Assembly (NCBI GenBank): GCA_036345935.2 | Contig: JADWOT020001893.1 | Span: forward strand, 124,001-188,000 | Direction of reading: 5' to 3' | From: Taenia hydatigena | Taxonomy: Eukaryota; Platyhelminthes; Cestoda; Cyclophyllidea; Taeniidae | Length of the DNA stretch: 64,000 nucleotides | Shown: positions 40,361-54,012 of the stretch, one piece after another | How positions within the stretch are numbered: the stretch's first letter is position 1 | How the letters are laid out: every line of letters begins with the position of its first letter | Notes under the pieces: generated by a model | The model's input: the letters and a program-made list of their open reading frames with translations, nothing else | Told to the model about the DNA's origin: nothing | The model's database searches: none | Program-made: the position numbers and the translations under genes

Positions 40361-43300
40361 TTCTCCACCAACGCACACACATCTTTGCACGCTAAAAGGA
40401 TAGGGAGAGGCAATGAGTACATGTTCAGTTGCATATTGTTGTGAAAAAATGAATTGCCGCTGTGCGCGCTTGCTGCTGCCACTGCTGCTTCTTACACTGG
40501 CCGCGGAGATGTTGGCGCAAATTTAGTTTTAGCTCTAATTAGACGTTGATTTTTGGTTAAGGCAAAGAAACTAAGATTTTGAGTGATGGCAATGTGCTTT
40601 AGCTTTGGAAATTCAGCTTCTTGACGAAGACATGTGTGATAATGGCTTTTAAATCCCGCTCTCGCAACTACTATGTTTCACTAGGAATAGTTATTAAATG
40701 CTCTAGTCGAAGGAGTCGAGTGAGAGGAAGAAAGGTGAGTAAATTGCTCTTTGGACTTTTAAGTGGTTTATTAACTGGGCCAAGTAAATTAAGCGCATAA
40801 AATGGAGGCTAGTCTAACACCGTGGTTAATTAAAGGAGCACCGTATCCACTTCTAAAAGAGAAAATCATCAAGTGACCTAACTGTTTATTTTGTTAGTGG
40901 TCCAACTTTTAATGCGTGACTAAATCACAACAGAAACTCTCGTTGTTTTATTAGATATTTCCTCGCTCCCTCCTCCTCTGTGTTTTGAAAAAGGGTGAAG
41001 TTGCTGCTGCTACTACTCCCGTTGCTGCTGTAACACAACAACAGTAGCAACGATAAAAAAGGCTACTGCAGTGATGAATGGCTTTAAGGTGGGGTGAATT
41101 ATTGTTGCGAGAAAGGAAACGTCATCATTTTTCATGGCGCAGCATTTCAACATACCATTAATGGCCCCCTAAGATGCATGAAGTGGGGCGATATTATGGA
41201 CCTCTGGAATCGGTCTAACATTTATTGAAAAAAAGACATGGAAGGGGGGAGCTCTAGCGCCCAATTCTCTCTGTGCATTTTCCCCTTTGTTTGACATTTG
41301 ATATTGGCGCTATACAGAGAAGAGTGTTGGTTGCTGGTTTACCCTAAGATAGGAACAAGCAAGGGGGAACGTTGGACTAGTCTGGAGTGGATGAAACGTT
41401 TTAGTTGTTTGACAGAGAATGGTAGGGACACTCAGGACACTCCTATAGTCATGTAAAATCGGTAACCTTAAAGCTTGTGTAAAATTGCGTGTGATCAAAG
41501 TAATTCGGAAGGGTTTTGCCTTTTCAAATTGAAAAAAATTATTAAAACAACATTATATAAGGGAGATTTTGTCCTCATTTAGCTAATTTTGCAAAAAAAA
41601 ATAGTCTCAGTCAGACTAAGCAGAGCCATTTATTAACATTTTCATTATCGCTTAGACCTCTAAGGGTATCGACAAGTCATTTTGCTTATTCACCAGAACA
41701 ATTAATTAGTTAAGTATAAAAATAAGCCGGATGTTCTCAAAAATTTTGTAGTTCTGTTTCACAATTAAGCCTCAATATTTGTCCCCAGAGTATTCTGAAA
41801 TGATTTATTAGGCGGTTTTTCAAAGTGGCTTATTGACAACCCTTGAAGGGCAGAATGATATGATAAAGAAAAATAAGTGGGAATTTTTGCTGTATTCAAA
41901 ATCTTAGCTAAATAAAACTTGCATTTCTCCTTATCTCCCAACGAAGACTCCAGTCTTAGATCGAAATTCTTGTAATGAGGCGGTTTGATGTGATAAAAGA
42001 ATCCTGTTGCCTTATTTTATTATTCAAATGGTTCTGATACTAAAGCTCGACGTGTTTACCAGGGCAGCGTGGTCCCTTGGCCACCCTTTCTTCCCATCGA
42101 TGGTGGCAATGCCGACTCCTCACGCCTTCACTGCGTCATAATGGTCTTGGAATGTTCGAGACGAGGGAGTTTTGCCAGGTGGGAGAGGGGCGGAAAAAGT
42201 AGAAAGAATTGGAGTTGGCACATCGTCTTCTGCTCTTCCTTATCAAAATTGAGGCAGCTGTTCATTAAGACCACCTAACATCCCATCATGTCTTATGATC
42301 AATGCATTCAAAGACACCTTTTTTAATCGAGTTGGGACTAGGATGTTGACCATGCCGTCTAGGTATGCTTAGCCATTATGCAATAGGAGCCAAAATTTGG
42401 GGGCTTAGGGGGTAAAGATAAGGATGAGAGTGTTGGATAGCAGCACTAGGTGAATGTTACTTATGTAACTTTGAAGAATGCTATGCGATTTAACTTAGTT
42501 TAACCCCTTTGCAACCAAAACGAGTCGGTATACTAACACATGCGTTGCAACTCTAATGGCATCACAATGCTCTCAATTTTGTATCTTTTTAATGATCAAG
42601 ATTTATGATTTCGGTAGAGCAGATAAAGTTATTCAGTAGTATGGGTCCCCTTGAAAAGCGAGTGAAGTGGGTGATCTGTAACTCGAAGGTAGATAAAGAA
42701 AATTGCATTTGTTTAGCATGTAGATTATGAAAAAAGACTGTATACCCTACTGTTTCTTAAGTTGCAACAGTTAACTCACTTATCAACCTCCGTTCATTTT
42801 ACAACCGTTTTCACAATAGTTAATGGTGCAGTGCAAAGAATGGAAAGGCTTAGAAAAAAAGTGACGCCTAAGCAAGAATCGGAGCTGTAACTCCCTTAAA
42901 ACGTTATCCACCGTAAAATATTATAATAATTATTCATCACAATTGCGCCCGACAGGAATGGTGCGTTGTTATCTGATATAAAATGTGTTCAAAAATGCTA
43001 TATTACTAAGGTGGTGAACAAAATTAGTGACACCGGAAGAGTTTACCCGGTTAAGCACACCATCAAAACAGCTAACATTCTCTTGCAAAGGATAGTACTG
43101 AATGCTTGGGTGATGTGATGCGAGCTATGAGTAGAAGACCCATTCGTGACTCCTTGTAAAGGTCGTTTATCATCGGTCAGTTCCTATGTCACTCTCACAA
43201 ACAGATCAGCGCCCCCACGACTTGATTAAAACAGCAGACAGCATTCAACAATCAACTCAAGAATGGAATGTACTAAATCACAATTTTTATTAATATCATA

Positions 43301-43489
43301 GCTATTCATTGCGTTAAATCAAAGCTTGAAATAAGCCATAATTCTCAACCCGTTGAATTTAAATCTTGAATGTCACATTTCCAGTTGCTAAGGGGAGAAA
43401 AGAAGTCAAAAGGTGACAGTCCCACACGCATTGTCGTTGGTAGCACGGCCAAACTTTACTGTGATCGTAGCGGCGATCTGTAAAGGGTT

Positions 43490-43735
43490 AAAAGCAAGAG
43501 AGACAAAAAGTGTCTCTCTACTCCCTCGGCTGACAACTGACGCTCTTGGAGGGGGAGGAGGGGAAGGTGCCCTTTTTTGCCTGTGCTGCTTCTAAGGGAG
43601 GGAGAGAGGGAGGGACAGAGGCATGGAGGGAGGGAGACAGATACAGGAGTTGAAGAGGAGCGCAAGTTTGCCAGTCTCCTCAAAGAGCTCGCGCTGTTAA
43701 TGGTTTTTACGCTCTCTCTCTCACATCATCTCTGC
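43490..43735. repeat. Purine-rich island with GGGA units and CT runs
   Basis: GGAGGGGGAGGAGGGGAAGG (about 43548) and GGGAGGGAGAGAGGGAGGGA (about 43595) occur on the plus strand, then CTCTCTCTCTC at 43712. Overlapping open frames on both strands are explained by the lack of stops in such tracts. Confidence 0.6.
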
Positions 43736-45431
43736 TTTGCGGCATCTTGCCTTTTTTTTCCAAATCCACTTACTTTTAGCTGGCTGGCTGACTGTCGCCT
43801 AAAAATACAAAAAGTGACAAATGTTTGTGCTCTTGGCACGGAAAATTTACGATTTAGCTTAGAGGTAAATGCTTAATTTATCAGGAATAATCTAGGCAAG
43901 AGGAAGTAAATGCTTTACCTTCTCACCAGACTCACTTTCTTGAAGGTTTCAATCGAAATTAAAAAATCGTAATGCTCGAGCCAGTTCGAGCAGTGAAGTG
44001 GCTTATCAGCCACCGCAGACCAAACCTAATCAACATTCCTTGTTGACATCCTTTTGGTGAAAAAAAGTTAAAGGAATTATTTTACTGTTAAATCATCTCT
44101 AGTGGGGGTGAGTCAACCATTCTAAGAGCTCAACAGAAAATTTACATTAATTTATGTTTTGGTATGCCTTTGAACCTTTACCTCGAGTAGATCATTACTA
44201 GACCTCTAGGGCTTCTTCTCTGAATCCCTTCCGCAAATGCAAGATGCATCGCTGGGACTGATATTGTAAGGCTTTCAAGCATGGAGACTCCGCAATCTTA
44301 AGATGCAAAAGAGGCAAAAAATTTTGCAGTTTTGCGGTTATTTAAGCGTCAGATAAACCGTTGAGCACACATTGTTTAAAAAAGGATTATTAAAGGTTAA
44401 ACAACCGCTTTTCTGTCTTATCTGTTTATATTTCAGTAGAAATGTTGCGATTTTTTTTTAGGACTGGTGACATTTCTGATGGAGGTTTTCCAGTCTAGGA
44501 CAAACCTTTCCCCCAATTTTACCCATGGACTAACATTCTATTCTTTTTATTATTCCTTAACTAGAAAACTCTAAATGCTCTTTGAATTTTGGCCTTTTTT
44601 GTCCGCAAAGGTGTCAGTAAGTTTTGCTTTTTACTACCAAAAGGGTTTTTTTAATTAACAAAGTTAAAAGCTGCCCGAAAAGGCCTTTTTACTAGTCCGT
44701 CCTACGCCAACACCTGTCAAGGTGGGTTTCACATTTTTCCCCTGCTTGTAAAGTCCCCATACCTTGGAGGAAAAGTTTTCCTTCAATTACGCATTCGGGA
44801 ATTTTTTATTCCAGTCTTAAATTCTACTGCCACTGTGAGTTGGGATTGACTATGTATCCAGGTCTAATGAATAGCTTGGTTTCTATGATTCGTTTGCATC
44901 CCGTTTTGTTTTATTTTTCTAGTGGATGAAAAGAACATTGACTATTTTTAGAGGATTATACAGCTTACTTTGAATGTGCCTATTTCTGTTTTTAATAATT
45001 TTGTGGCCATAAGTTGGTAAGTCGTTTTTCACTGGTTCTTTGAAAATGCACCCAAAGCTGATCAAAAGGCCACTTTTGAGCCTTTATTTAATCATTTAGC
45101 ATTACTTCCTCGTCTTTTCAAGTAAATTACACGATAAAATTAATGAAACTGAAGGGAGAATGTATAAGCTGTTCGAATTTGTCAAAACAGCAACACGTTT
45201 CAGGCAACAAAAGCAAGTAAAACATGCAATTTTTAAATACGGCACTTTATTCTGAGGAGAGCAGAATACAAACTAGCCTTATGCGATTCGAGATTAATTA
45301 AATTTTATTTACCCTCTTTATCGCAAAGTTTCTGGCTAACAAGCTTCACTGTACAAAGGGCACAGCCAATTTCAAATTAATCTCTCACTCAATTGCAAAG
45401 ACAGGAGGCCATTAATCAAGTGAATTTTATC

Positions 45432-45455
45432 TAGAGGAGGAGGAGGAGGAGAAGA
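45432..45455 (+). repeat. GGA triplet run
   Basis: AGAGGAGGAGGAGGAGAAGA on the plus strand in AT-rich DNA. Confidence 0.75.
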
Positions 45456-46530
45456 AACAAATTCACAAGCTCCAAGTTGCAACAGGTACCTCAGCGCCGA
45501 TTCATTTAAGAGACCTAAAATCCGTCCGCTTTGGGTGTAGGAAGAGACTTGCGTGAGAAGGGAAGACTAGAAAAAAAATGCGTGCTGCAACTCCTCCTAA
45601 TTCTTGCCTGCGTGATTGTGCTTTCCTCTGGTTTTAAGAAGTGCCGCGGATTTTCGGAGAAGGGAGGGATCATCGAAATGGAAGAGGCGGGTTTTTACTC
45701 GTCTTGACAACTCTTCTGCAGAATGGAGAGCAGGGATGCGGGGGTCGGAGGGGCAAAATTCGCCAACCAACTTAAAAGGGTTAACTTTTTGAGAAAATGA
45801 GCGAATGAGATCCGAAAGCCTTGGCTTAAAACCCTAGTACAGGGATTACGTTAATTAGCAGGTTTAACGATACCGAGTATGTTCATGAAGGAACGTATTT
45901 AGCTTTAATTTGACAAGCTTGTTTAGTTGTTTGTATTTGGTGATCATTAAAATATTATTAGGTGGCGCGAAACCCATAATTGCCATGTACACATCATAAA
46001 ATTCCCGAGAGAAATTAATTGTTCCTTATACAAAGGGCTTTCAACTAGAACGTGAAACTGATTTACCCCCTCGTAGTTCAATTTCATAACATAAAAATGT
46101 CAAAAACAGTTGTTCATCTACGGTTCCTAGTAAGGTGTGAAAGCTATGCTTAACGTATATGCTGGTAACATCGCACATTTGTAGCGTCACAGATACGTGA
46201 CATCGTGTACCCTTTAATAACTTATGGTAATTTAGTAATGTATTGCAGAGCAAATCAAGTAGCTAACTTTTAAATTATCAAAAGATCTATTATTTTCTTT
46301 GGTTCTGGGTAAGATTGAAACTCTTTATTTTTTAAACGGCTGTTAATTCGGTCAGTTCAAATATGCAAACTGTGGTGTAGCATAAGGCCGGTAAGGCAGT
46401 TACCCACATAGCTACTAAAGATCCGTTTATTTAATAAATTTTAAGGATTTGCGCTAACAATAGGAGAGGAGATAAGGGTCTTTAGAATCATACAGCTCTT
46501 TTAATTTAAGGTATGGCAATCACCCCTGTG

Positions 46531-46578
46531 TCACTGTGAATGACAGTGAACATCACAGATTTTCGCCGTGCCTGTGAT
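46531..46578 (+). repeat. Two adjacent small inverted repeats
   Basis: TCACTGT (46531-46537) pairs with ACAGTGA (46543-46549) over a five-base loop, and ATCACAG (46552-46558) pairs with CTGTGAT (46572-46578). All four arms carry related CACTG/CACAG-type sequence. Confidence 0.5.
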
Positions 46579-49500
46579 ACACTCGATACGGCCTTTAATA
46601 ATCTGCATTTTGTCTTACAAAACATTCTATCAAAACAACTAGATTGAAAAATACTTCAGCGATGGGACTAAGAAGGCATTCTGCTAATCTTTGCGGTTCC
46701 GCTATCAATCTCTTTGTCATGGCACTTTATTACCAGCTCGAGAAGCTTTTAACTCTTCCGTGTGTAAATAATAACTCGTCATTTACACCGACTAAGAGCA
46801 TTAAATATATTGAATTCATTTAAGCTTTGTAGGCGCTCTTACAGTTGTTATTGCAGAACTCAGAGGTTTCACATCCATTTTGTTTAGATGAAGTCGCTTG
46901 ATAGAAAAGCATAAACGATAAATTGAAATTTTTTCCTTCCTTGACTCACACACATGTGATGTGACGAAAGATAAAATTTCATATTAGAGACTATATTTTC
47001 CTCTCTCGCTCTCTCCTTTCGACATTTTTTTCCATTGAGAGCGCCTTAAGTTAGACCAAGATAAGTCAATTACCACGAAGCAAAAAAAATCAAGGCGACT
47101 TGGCGCCACTGAAAAGTTACCTCTTCATTCCTCTCGCCTTCTCACGTTTTCACAGCTAAAAAAGTGTGCTTGTGATCACCTGTAGAGTTTATCAAGAATT
47201 AGTCGACGTTTTGGAATGCTAAAGTCAGACCACAGTCATTGAACCCAAGCAAAATCGGCAACCAAAGGATAATTTTGTAGACAAAGTTGGCAAAATAGGA
47301 CTCCTTAATTATGTTATAAAAATGCACAATTTTAGAGCCTCCACACAGTGAAATGAAACGCGTGGTTGAAATCACTTTCGTCCAAAAAGTATGCAACTTT
47401 TATAAAGCCCTTTTACCCTTCTACCGTGGGTTTCTTTTTTTTAACTTTGTTCTCCTTTCGACTTTTTGAGGAAATGTCAAAACTAGCATCATTTTTTGGG
47501 CAATTTTACCAAGATTGGTACAAATATCATCCCTCCTAGCGGTTCAAAGGGCATTGAGAATGTATCACTAGCGCAATATTTGTTTCGGGTCCGAATTACG
47601 GACGAAGTCTAGTCGTTTCATTATTTGTAGTTAAATAATTGCACTACGTCTTAAAAGCTCAATTTCACTGCCGTCATGTACGATTCGCTGCCAGATTGTT
47701 TTGCCTATTGGTCTGCAGGCGAGTCTTTTTTTTAGGGTTCATTCCTTTGAAATGCATACAGGGCGAGGGAGAGGGTGCCATTTAACGGGCTAAGAAAGTT
47801 TCGGCATTTTCAAACGCCCCTACAACTTGATTGACAAACAACTTTAGATGCAATCGTTGGCTAAGTGCCCTTCCGGGAGCAAAAAGAGTAAATAGCACCA
47901 ACAGGCCCACGCCCGTCCTTGGGAGGGGAGGAGAAATGTGCATCCCTGTGGGCGTGATTGATGTGTCCCAGCTACAGTTGTTGTGTAAAGTCACCTATAT
48001 TAGGCATTCTTATGTAGACTTAGGTTAGCGGAAAAAACGCCGTACCATCATATCAGTGTGGGGATAAAAAGGAGCAGAATCTTTTGTATTAAAGAAAGAG
48101 CAAAGCTGGTTGATAAATTTGAGAGATTATTGGCATTAACGCAGGTCTTTAAAGTAAAATGTGTAAGTAGTGGTTTTGCCCACAGATTTTAAACTGAGCG
48201 TCATTTGAATGGACATCTCTTTTGTCATTTTTTTTCTCCTAAACGTAAATTTTTGCAAATTTTGCACGCAGTAGCGACCAGAAGCACTGCTATGGAGGCT
48301 GCACTGTGGAGGCTTTTTTAGACAATTGAAGCAAAAGATGCCGACATTTGATTAAATTTAAGGGCCACTTAGACCATCCTCAATGCAGGACAACTCAAAG
48401 GTATACAATTGTCTTTTTTCCCTTTTGTCTTGTATGTACCTGCCGATTTTACTCCTAAATCATTCCATATACTACGAGGTAACGCGTGGGAATAGTTTAT
48501 TGTGTGTTTTACGGCATAAGTATGGATTGTGTAAGAAAAATTTTTTTTTAACTTAGAGTGCAGGTGTAGACGGTTCTTCCCTTTCCTCCTCTTGCCTTCT
48601 TCCGTCCTCACTATTACTGCTGAGGGTAGGTATAGAGTAGCAACGTTGGAGAGTCTAAGACGAGGATGGGTCGGCCTCCGGGGAGTGACCGCGCTGCACA
48701 TCTCATGCTTCAGTGTGTACAAGCACTTGCAAGATGTTTTCAAAGAAAGTTCATGCTTTACCTCTCGAAGAAAACAAAGTAATGCATCAGTAGGCGTTAA
48801 TATGGAAACTCTCACTAGACCAAGTCCTTTGTAATGAAATGATTCGCCAGTCCCTTATCTAAACACAGTTTTTAATTCACGCACTTGATCATTCAGGTTT
48901 AAGTTTTATGCCCTTTTATTTTCTACTCACTCTACTTGACTTTTTTAATGTCTCTCCAGTTATCACAAGGTGGGTTGCTTACATTTTTAGCATAAAAATC
49001 TAATTTCTAAGTATCAGCAGAATGTTTTTTTTTGCAGAACAACACAGTTTCTTACGCATCAGTAGAGTATCATGGACTCTAAAGGCGATTCAACCTGGCT
49101 ACCCTGCGAGTGAAAATTATTTGAAGCAAAATTTAAAGCGAGAGAGATAGGAATGAATGTGCCTTTATGGAACACTTTTGGGTACCTTGGAGGAAACATC
49201 CTGTGCCTTTAAGTAATCTTTGCTCTTGTCCCAAGAAACCCGATTATCCACGTATGCGAACATGGCTGACGTCGCCCCCAAGGCGGTCACATTTTCCTTC
49301 AAACGTTAATTTTAAAAGACATAGCAAGATTTTTCAAATAAAAAAAAATACTCCTTTTGAAAATGGAAAAACAATCAATTATGAAATGTTAACTGTTTGA
49401 CTTATTTTCTATCTCGACTGACACATTACTAGTCAGCCTACTGTATTCATTCTCTATTGTTTCTTTTCCCCATCAGGTGTAGCATTGGCAATGTTCAAGG

Positions 49501-52500
49501 GCGAATTTCCTCCCCTTGTGATTAATGACGCCTGTCAAGGACGATACTGTGGAGAGGAGATGGAGTGGTGAGATGAAAAAAGAGCAGCCACTTCACAGCC
49601 CAAAATGCACAGCTGTCGAGGCCAATATGAAGATGGCTGTTGTCGGAGGCGGACCGAACGACACTGCTGCGACGCTGACAACAAAAACAAGAGTGAGGAG
49701 AAGCAAAAAGATCTGATGCAGCTACGGTGCTAGCGCTGGCACTGACACGCAAATCACTCTTCATTTGTGTGTACCGGAGTTGGAGAAAAAAGTTCCGTTC
49801 CTCACCTCCCTTCTGCTCTGTTTATCGTCCCTTCGCTTTTTTTTGCACCAAGTTTTGTGAGGTGCTTCATACAGTCAAAAAAAGTTTCGTAAAAGTGTCT
49901 ATTGGCAAACGGCTTAAGTTTGCTCGTCTGGCGATTAATTAAAAACAAAGTCGTCTAATTTAGCGTATTTTTTGCAGGCCTTAAAAAACAGACCTCTACA
50001 ATTAAAAACAACGATAATGAAACTTAAATATTAATAGACTTCTTTATATTGAAGCTACAATTAAACACTGGTCATTGGATGGATAATTTGTATGCATTGA
50101 CAGCGAATAAGTCCTAAAGCAATTGTTGGTTGCCGGAAAGATTAAGTTCTCTGTGGTGGCGTTTAGTTGGAAGCTTTGACAAGTGCTTTGATAAATCTGG
50201 TGCTAAACGGAATGGTTCTCTTGATCAGTGGTGCACAAGCCACTGGGACTGTGCACAAGAGACAAATTCTCTCATCAAAATAGCGTCAAATGTCAAAGGG
50301 TTGGCTTACCTTGAAAAGTGACTGTTACACTGTGTTGAGGATGCGTTTTGTCAAGAAAAACTAAGACTTCTATGATCGGGCTAGTCGATCCAGGCAGAGC
50401 ACCCCGGCAAGGACAGTGAAATCGAGTCGGCCAGCTCCCTCCAGACAAAAGTAGATTTTTAGGCTTTTTTGTCCATCTTTGAAGGGGAAGAGAAAGAGGG
50501 TAGTGAAGAAAATTTAGCAGCATTCAAAGTCCCTACCTAACCTAAAAACGCCTTTTAGAACAGTGCAAGAGGGTTCATGGGAGATTCTCCTATGTACTGC
50601 AAGCAGCTGGCTAAATACTTAAAATCATTTCGTACATTTTAAAATAGCAAATTGATCAGCACTGCATTTTAGTCATCAGAGGTGTTTTAAGTGTTAACGG
50701 TCTCCTTCAAATTTATTTTTAAAGCAACGTGTTGTTGCTCAATGTGAATGCGGTTCCACAGACAAATGAATCGCCACACTTTTATTGTTGCTAAAGTTAA
50801 AAACGATTATTTTTTGTTTTAGCTGCATAAATTAATTGAAAAAGACGAAAAGAATTAGGTTTTTGCAGGTTAAGAGAAATCCGCTCATCTTTACAGAACA
50901 ACTCGGCCGAGTGCTATGACCAACTAATTTCACATAAAATAGAGCCTCCTTATTGAAGACGATTAGTGTAGGGGAAAGGGAATCTTATTGTGGTACTTAC
51001 AAGGATCGACAGTAAAATCCACACGCATCTTCCTTGCTTCTGGCCTTCCTCATCCTTTTTTTGACAGTCACGCATTTTTGGTTAGGGACGTCTTCAAGCT
51101 ATACCGAGATTTGTTTGACGCGGACCTCAAACACGTGAATGTGTCCTTTTCGTATAAACTGTGCCTACGATGGTGCCTCTGACGTGTTTATACATTCAAC
51201 TGGGGTTTTTGAGTAAAAAAATGCCATGTAAACACTCAGACTATTTCGGCCCCTCTGGAAATGGCAGTACTCTAAGTTATTCACTCCCGACATATAAATA
51301 TATAAATTCAGGTCAAGCGGTTGAGTTAGTAGGCAATTAAATATCATTCTTTCTCTGAGCAAATTTATCATTTACTGTTATGTGTTTGTTAATTTATTTT
51401 GATTTTTTGATTCGGTTCTAACAAAATTTGGCATGCTAAAGGTATTAATGTTATGTTCCCTTAATGCGAAACGTGATTTAATGCAATGACTATTTGTTTG
51501 ACTCCTTGTTTTAGTTATTAAGGACACCTATGGCTCCAAGAGCGTAATTCCGCTGGTCCGCACAGCCGCCATGGGCACGTTAGTAGGTTCCAGTCCGATT
51601 TTACAGTTAAATCTAACAAATATTGCCACCTGCCTTTCGGTGAATAATATTGGCGTAACATAGAAAATCTCACGATCCGCATGCCAGTTAAGGAACGTCA
51701 ACATTTCAGAGCATTTAGCATGCATAAAAGGCCAAAAAACTTAGACCCGCTATGCGCAGACTTTGAGTTGCTGCATCAAGATAGCAAACTAGGTGCTTTT
51801 TTGAAATCAAGATCAAGTAGAAAACGGGATGAAAATAGGCGGTGAGCAGCTTAGTAAGTGCAATTGAAGAGCGTTGTAGTTGTGATCGCCTGAGGGAAAA
51901 ACTTTGGATTATATGAAATCCCTAAGAACAATAGCAGTAGATGGGTGTACTTTCTTCTTCCTTCCCGAAATTGTATCCTTCTTGTGGAGGAAAAAAAGTA
52001 GTATTTCCGCAGCATTGGTGGTAGTATTTATGAGGGCACGGTCAAAATGACAGCTAGCCGTACACTGTAAGCCGTTTCTGCGATTTTTCTTCTTTCCTAT
52101 TTAGAGCCAATTCTCTTTTCCTGTCAAAAGTTTAAACTACTTTTTCTCTGCTTTCTCATTGTACGGTTTGTTGAAAAACACCTTTTTTCCAAAGCTAACA
52201 AAAGGACGCTTAAAAACTGCAAAAAATGTCAGCATTAGTAAAAAATTAACTCTAAAGTTAAATTAAATTAGATCCTAGTATGGTGCTTAAATTTGGGCAT
52301 GTATTTTAGCACTTTTAACTTGTAAAACTTGACAACGCTGGAATTGGAAGGTCTCGTTGCGCGATAGATTTAAACTTGAATACCTAAACCAAGTGTAATT
52401 CCTCCTTTTCTATCCACACATAAATGCAGTTCCTTTAAGGTCTCATAATTCAAAAAGTGCATTATTAATAGGCCTACGTTCCAAACAACTTCTGAAGAAA

Positions 52501-52599
52501 ACTTCAGACTAAAAAGATTTGATTAAAATTAAATCCTTCTCTCCAGTGGTGCATTTGGGCCAATTTCATCCTTTTGGGGTAGATTCACTGCACGCACAT

Positions 52600-53355
52600 C
52601 GCCGCGCATTTTTCTAAATCCCACTCTCGCTCTCTCTCTCCTATCCACCCCTGTCGCCTTATCCACAAAATTGGCCAATCGCGCGCCCACGTCCTTGCGA
52701 TGAAAGCCCGTCCACGCACGCACACGGATGCGCACAGCGGGGAAAAAATAGCCTCCAATCTCCCCTTTGCGCTGCCTGCCGCGGTGGCTTTTTTTAGACG
52801 CTAGCACGCATCGCACGCTCCCTTGCTCTCCCACCCTCCTCTTCACGCGGCTAAAAAACTCCATCGGCGGCGGCAGTACACTAACGCGAGAGAAAGGGGA
52901 AGAGGAGGAGGGATAGGGGGTTAGAGAGGGGAGTGAAACTCCAGTCCCTACCCCTCCACTCCTCTGCACTGCGCTCGGAGTGCTAGGGGATTGGCTAGTG
53001 GGGTGTAGGCGTAGGGGCAAAGCAAAGGGGAGTGAAGAAAGGCAGAAGTTGCCCCTTGCCAATTCCCACGCATCGGAACGAAGGCGTGCGTGTGTGCATC
53101 AAGCGAACGGAGGGAGGGTTGAACGCAAGCGTGTGTGCGCTCCACGGAAAAAAGCGAGCGATGCATTGCATCGCGATGCGATGCGATGCGACGGGAAAGC
53201 ACTGGAGCCCTCCAAATGATGGATTGTGTACGTGCGTGCGTGTATGCATGCACTTGTAAACGATATGTGCTCCCGTTTGGTGCTGGTGTTGTGTTGCTAC
53301 TGTTTCTTGGTGTTATTTTGTCGAATTTGTGACTTTTCGTAGATGCCGACCTGTA
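52600..53355. promoter_or_regulatory. CpG-rich island, candidate promoter or first-exon region
   Basis: Against AT-rich flanks this stretch is strongly GC-rich with many CpG (for example CGCGCGCCCACG at 52680 and CGCGGCTAAAAA near 52848). It contains CT- and G-rich tracts and a CGATG tandem at 53174. It is the clearest such island in the window. Because stop codons are scarce in it, several frames on both strands are open, including the longest open frame of the window (177 codons, minus, 52529-53062); none has domain features. Just downstream on the plus strand ATGTGCTCCCGTTTGG (53261) begins a 25-codon hydrophobic frame ending in TAG, and CCGACCT|GTAAGTG near 53351 is a good donor, so a plus-strand first exon is possible. 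The promoter role is inferred from composition only. Confidence 0.3.
53161..53193. repeat. CGATG tandem with overlapping palindrome
   Basis: GCATCGCGATGC (53168-53179) is a perfect 12-base palindrome. It runs into three CGATG units (53174-53188), inside the CpG-rich island. Confidence 0.8.
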
Positions 53356-54012
53356 AGTGCAATTACTTTAGGAAAACGGGTACTGAAAATCGAAACACTT
53401 GTTTTGTTCTCGAAAATTTTGAGACTGTGTCCAACAAGATGGCAATGCTGTAAACTAAGTGAACTTACTATATTTTGGTGGAATGCGTTGGAAAATATAC
53501 TGTCTTATTTTAGGCTCGCATTTGTAAATTTTGTTCAAGCTTAGTGTGTAGACGACTTAATTTTAGCCTTAACTTGATGTATAGTCCAATGTATTTTGGT
53601 GTTTGGCATCCATCCGGTGAACGAGAACACTTATTTGTCCCAAATAATGCTAATAAACAACAACAAAATTTTTCGATTTGTATAAATACAAATTTAAATT
53701 GCAACCCATGCGAATTGGTGTGGATTGATGGAACTTAAAAATTGTGATCGCCTGCGGCAGGCTGTCGGTACACTTCATTGTACTCTATACCACTTCATTC
53801 TAATTTTTAACTCCTACGTAGCTTAATTCTGTCCAAGATTAATGTGCCCAAATTGGTTTAAAATTTCTAGAATCATTTCATTAATTTTTTTAGCATTTGG
53901 TGAAGGGGTAGTAAGGAAAAGAACAACTCATGGACGGTTTAAAGAACCTGAGTTTGATTTTTCCTTGGAAAGATGCCTCAATTTTTCATTAGGAGAAAGT
54001 AATTGTCGCTAT

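Larger units (their letters stand above)
39440..52520. other. Long gene-poor stretch
   Basis: About 13 kb with GA/GGA islands (40.2, 43.5, 45.4 kb) and AT-rich DNA. The longest frame, 148 codons on the minus strand at 48369-48815, is basic, serine- and histidine-rich, lacks motifs and has no splice context; it is regarded as chance. No RNA gene was recognised. Confidence 0.4.

Noticed and set aside
48369..48815. Minus-strand frame of 148 codons
   Set aside because: No motif, no splice context, composition skewed to serine, lysine and histidine; expected by chance in 64 kb.
52529..53062. Longest open frame in the window (177 codons, minus strand)
   Set aside because: Several frames on both strands are open across this CpG-rich island because AT-rich stop codons are scarce. 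The product has no domain, and its serine/proline and arginine patches reflect composition.
53261..53338. Signal-peptide-like 25-codon frame MCSRLVLVLCCYCFLVLF
   Set aside because: It ends at TAG before any good donor, so it cannot start a secreted protein as it stands; a hydrophobic T/G-rich chance frame is likelier.
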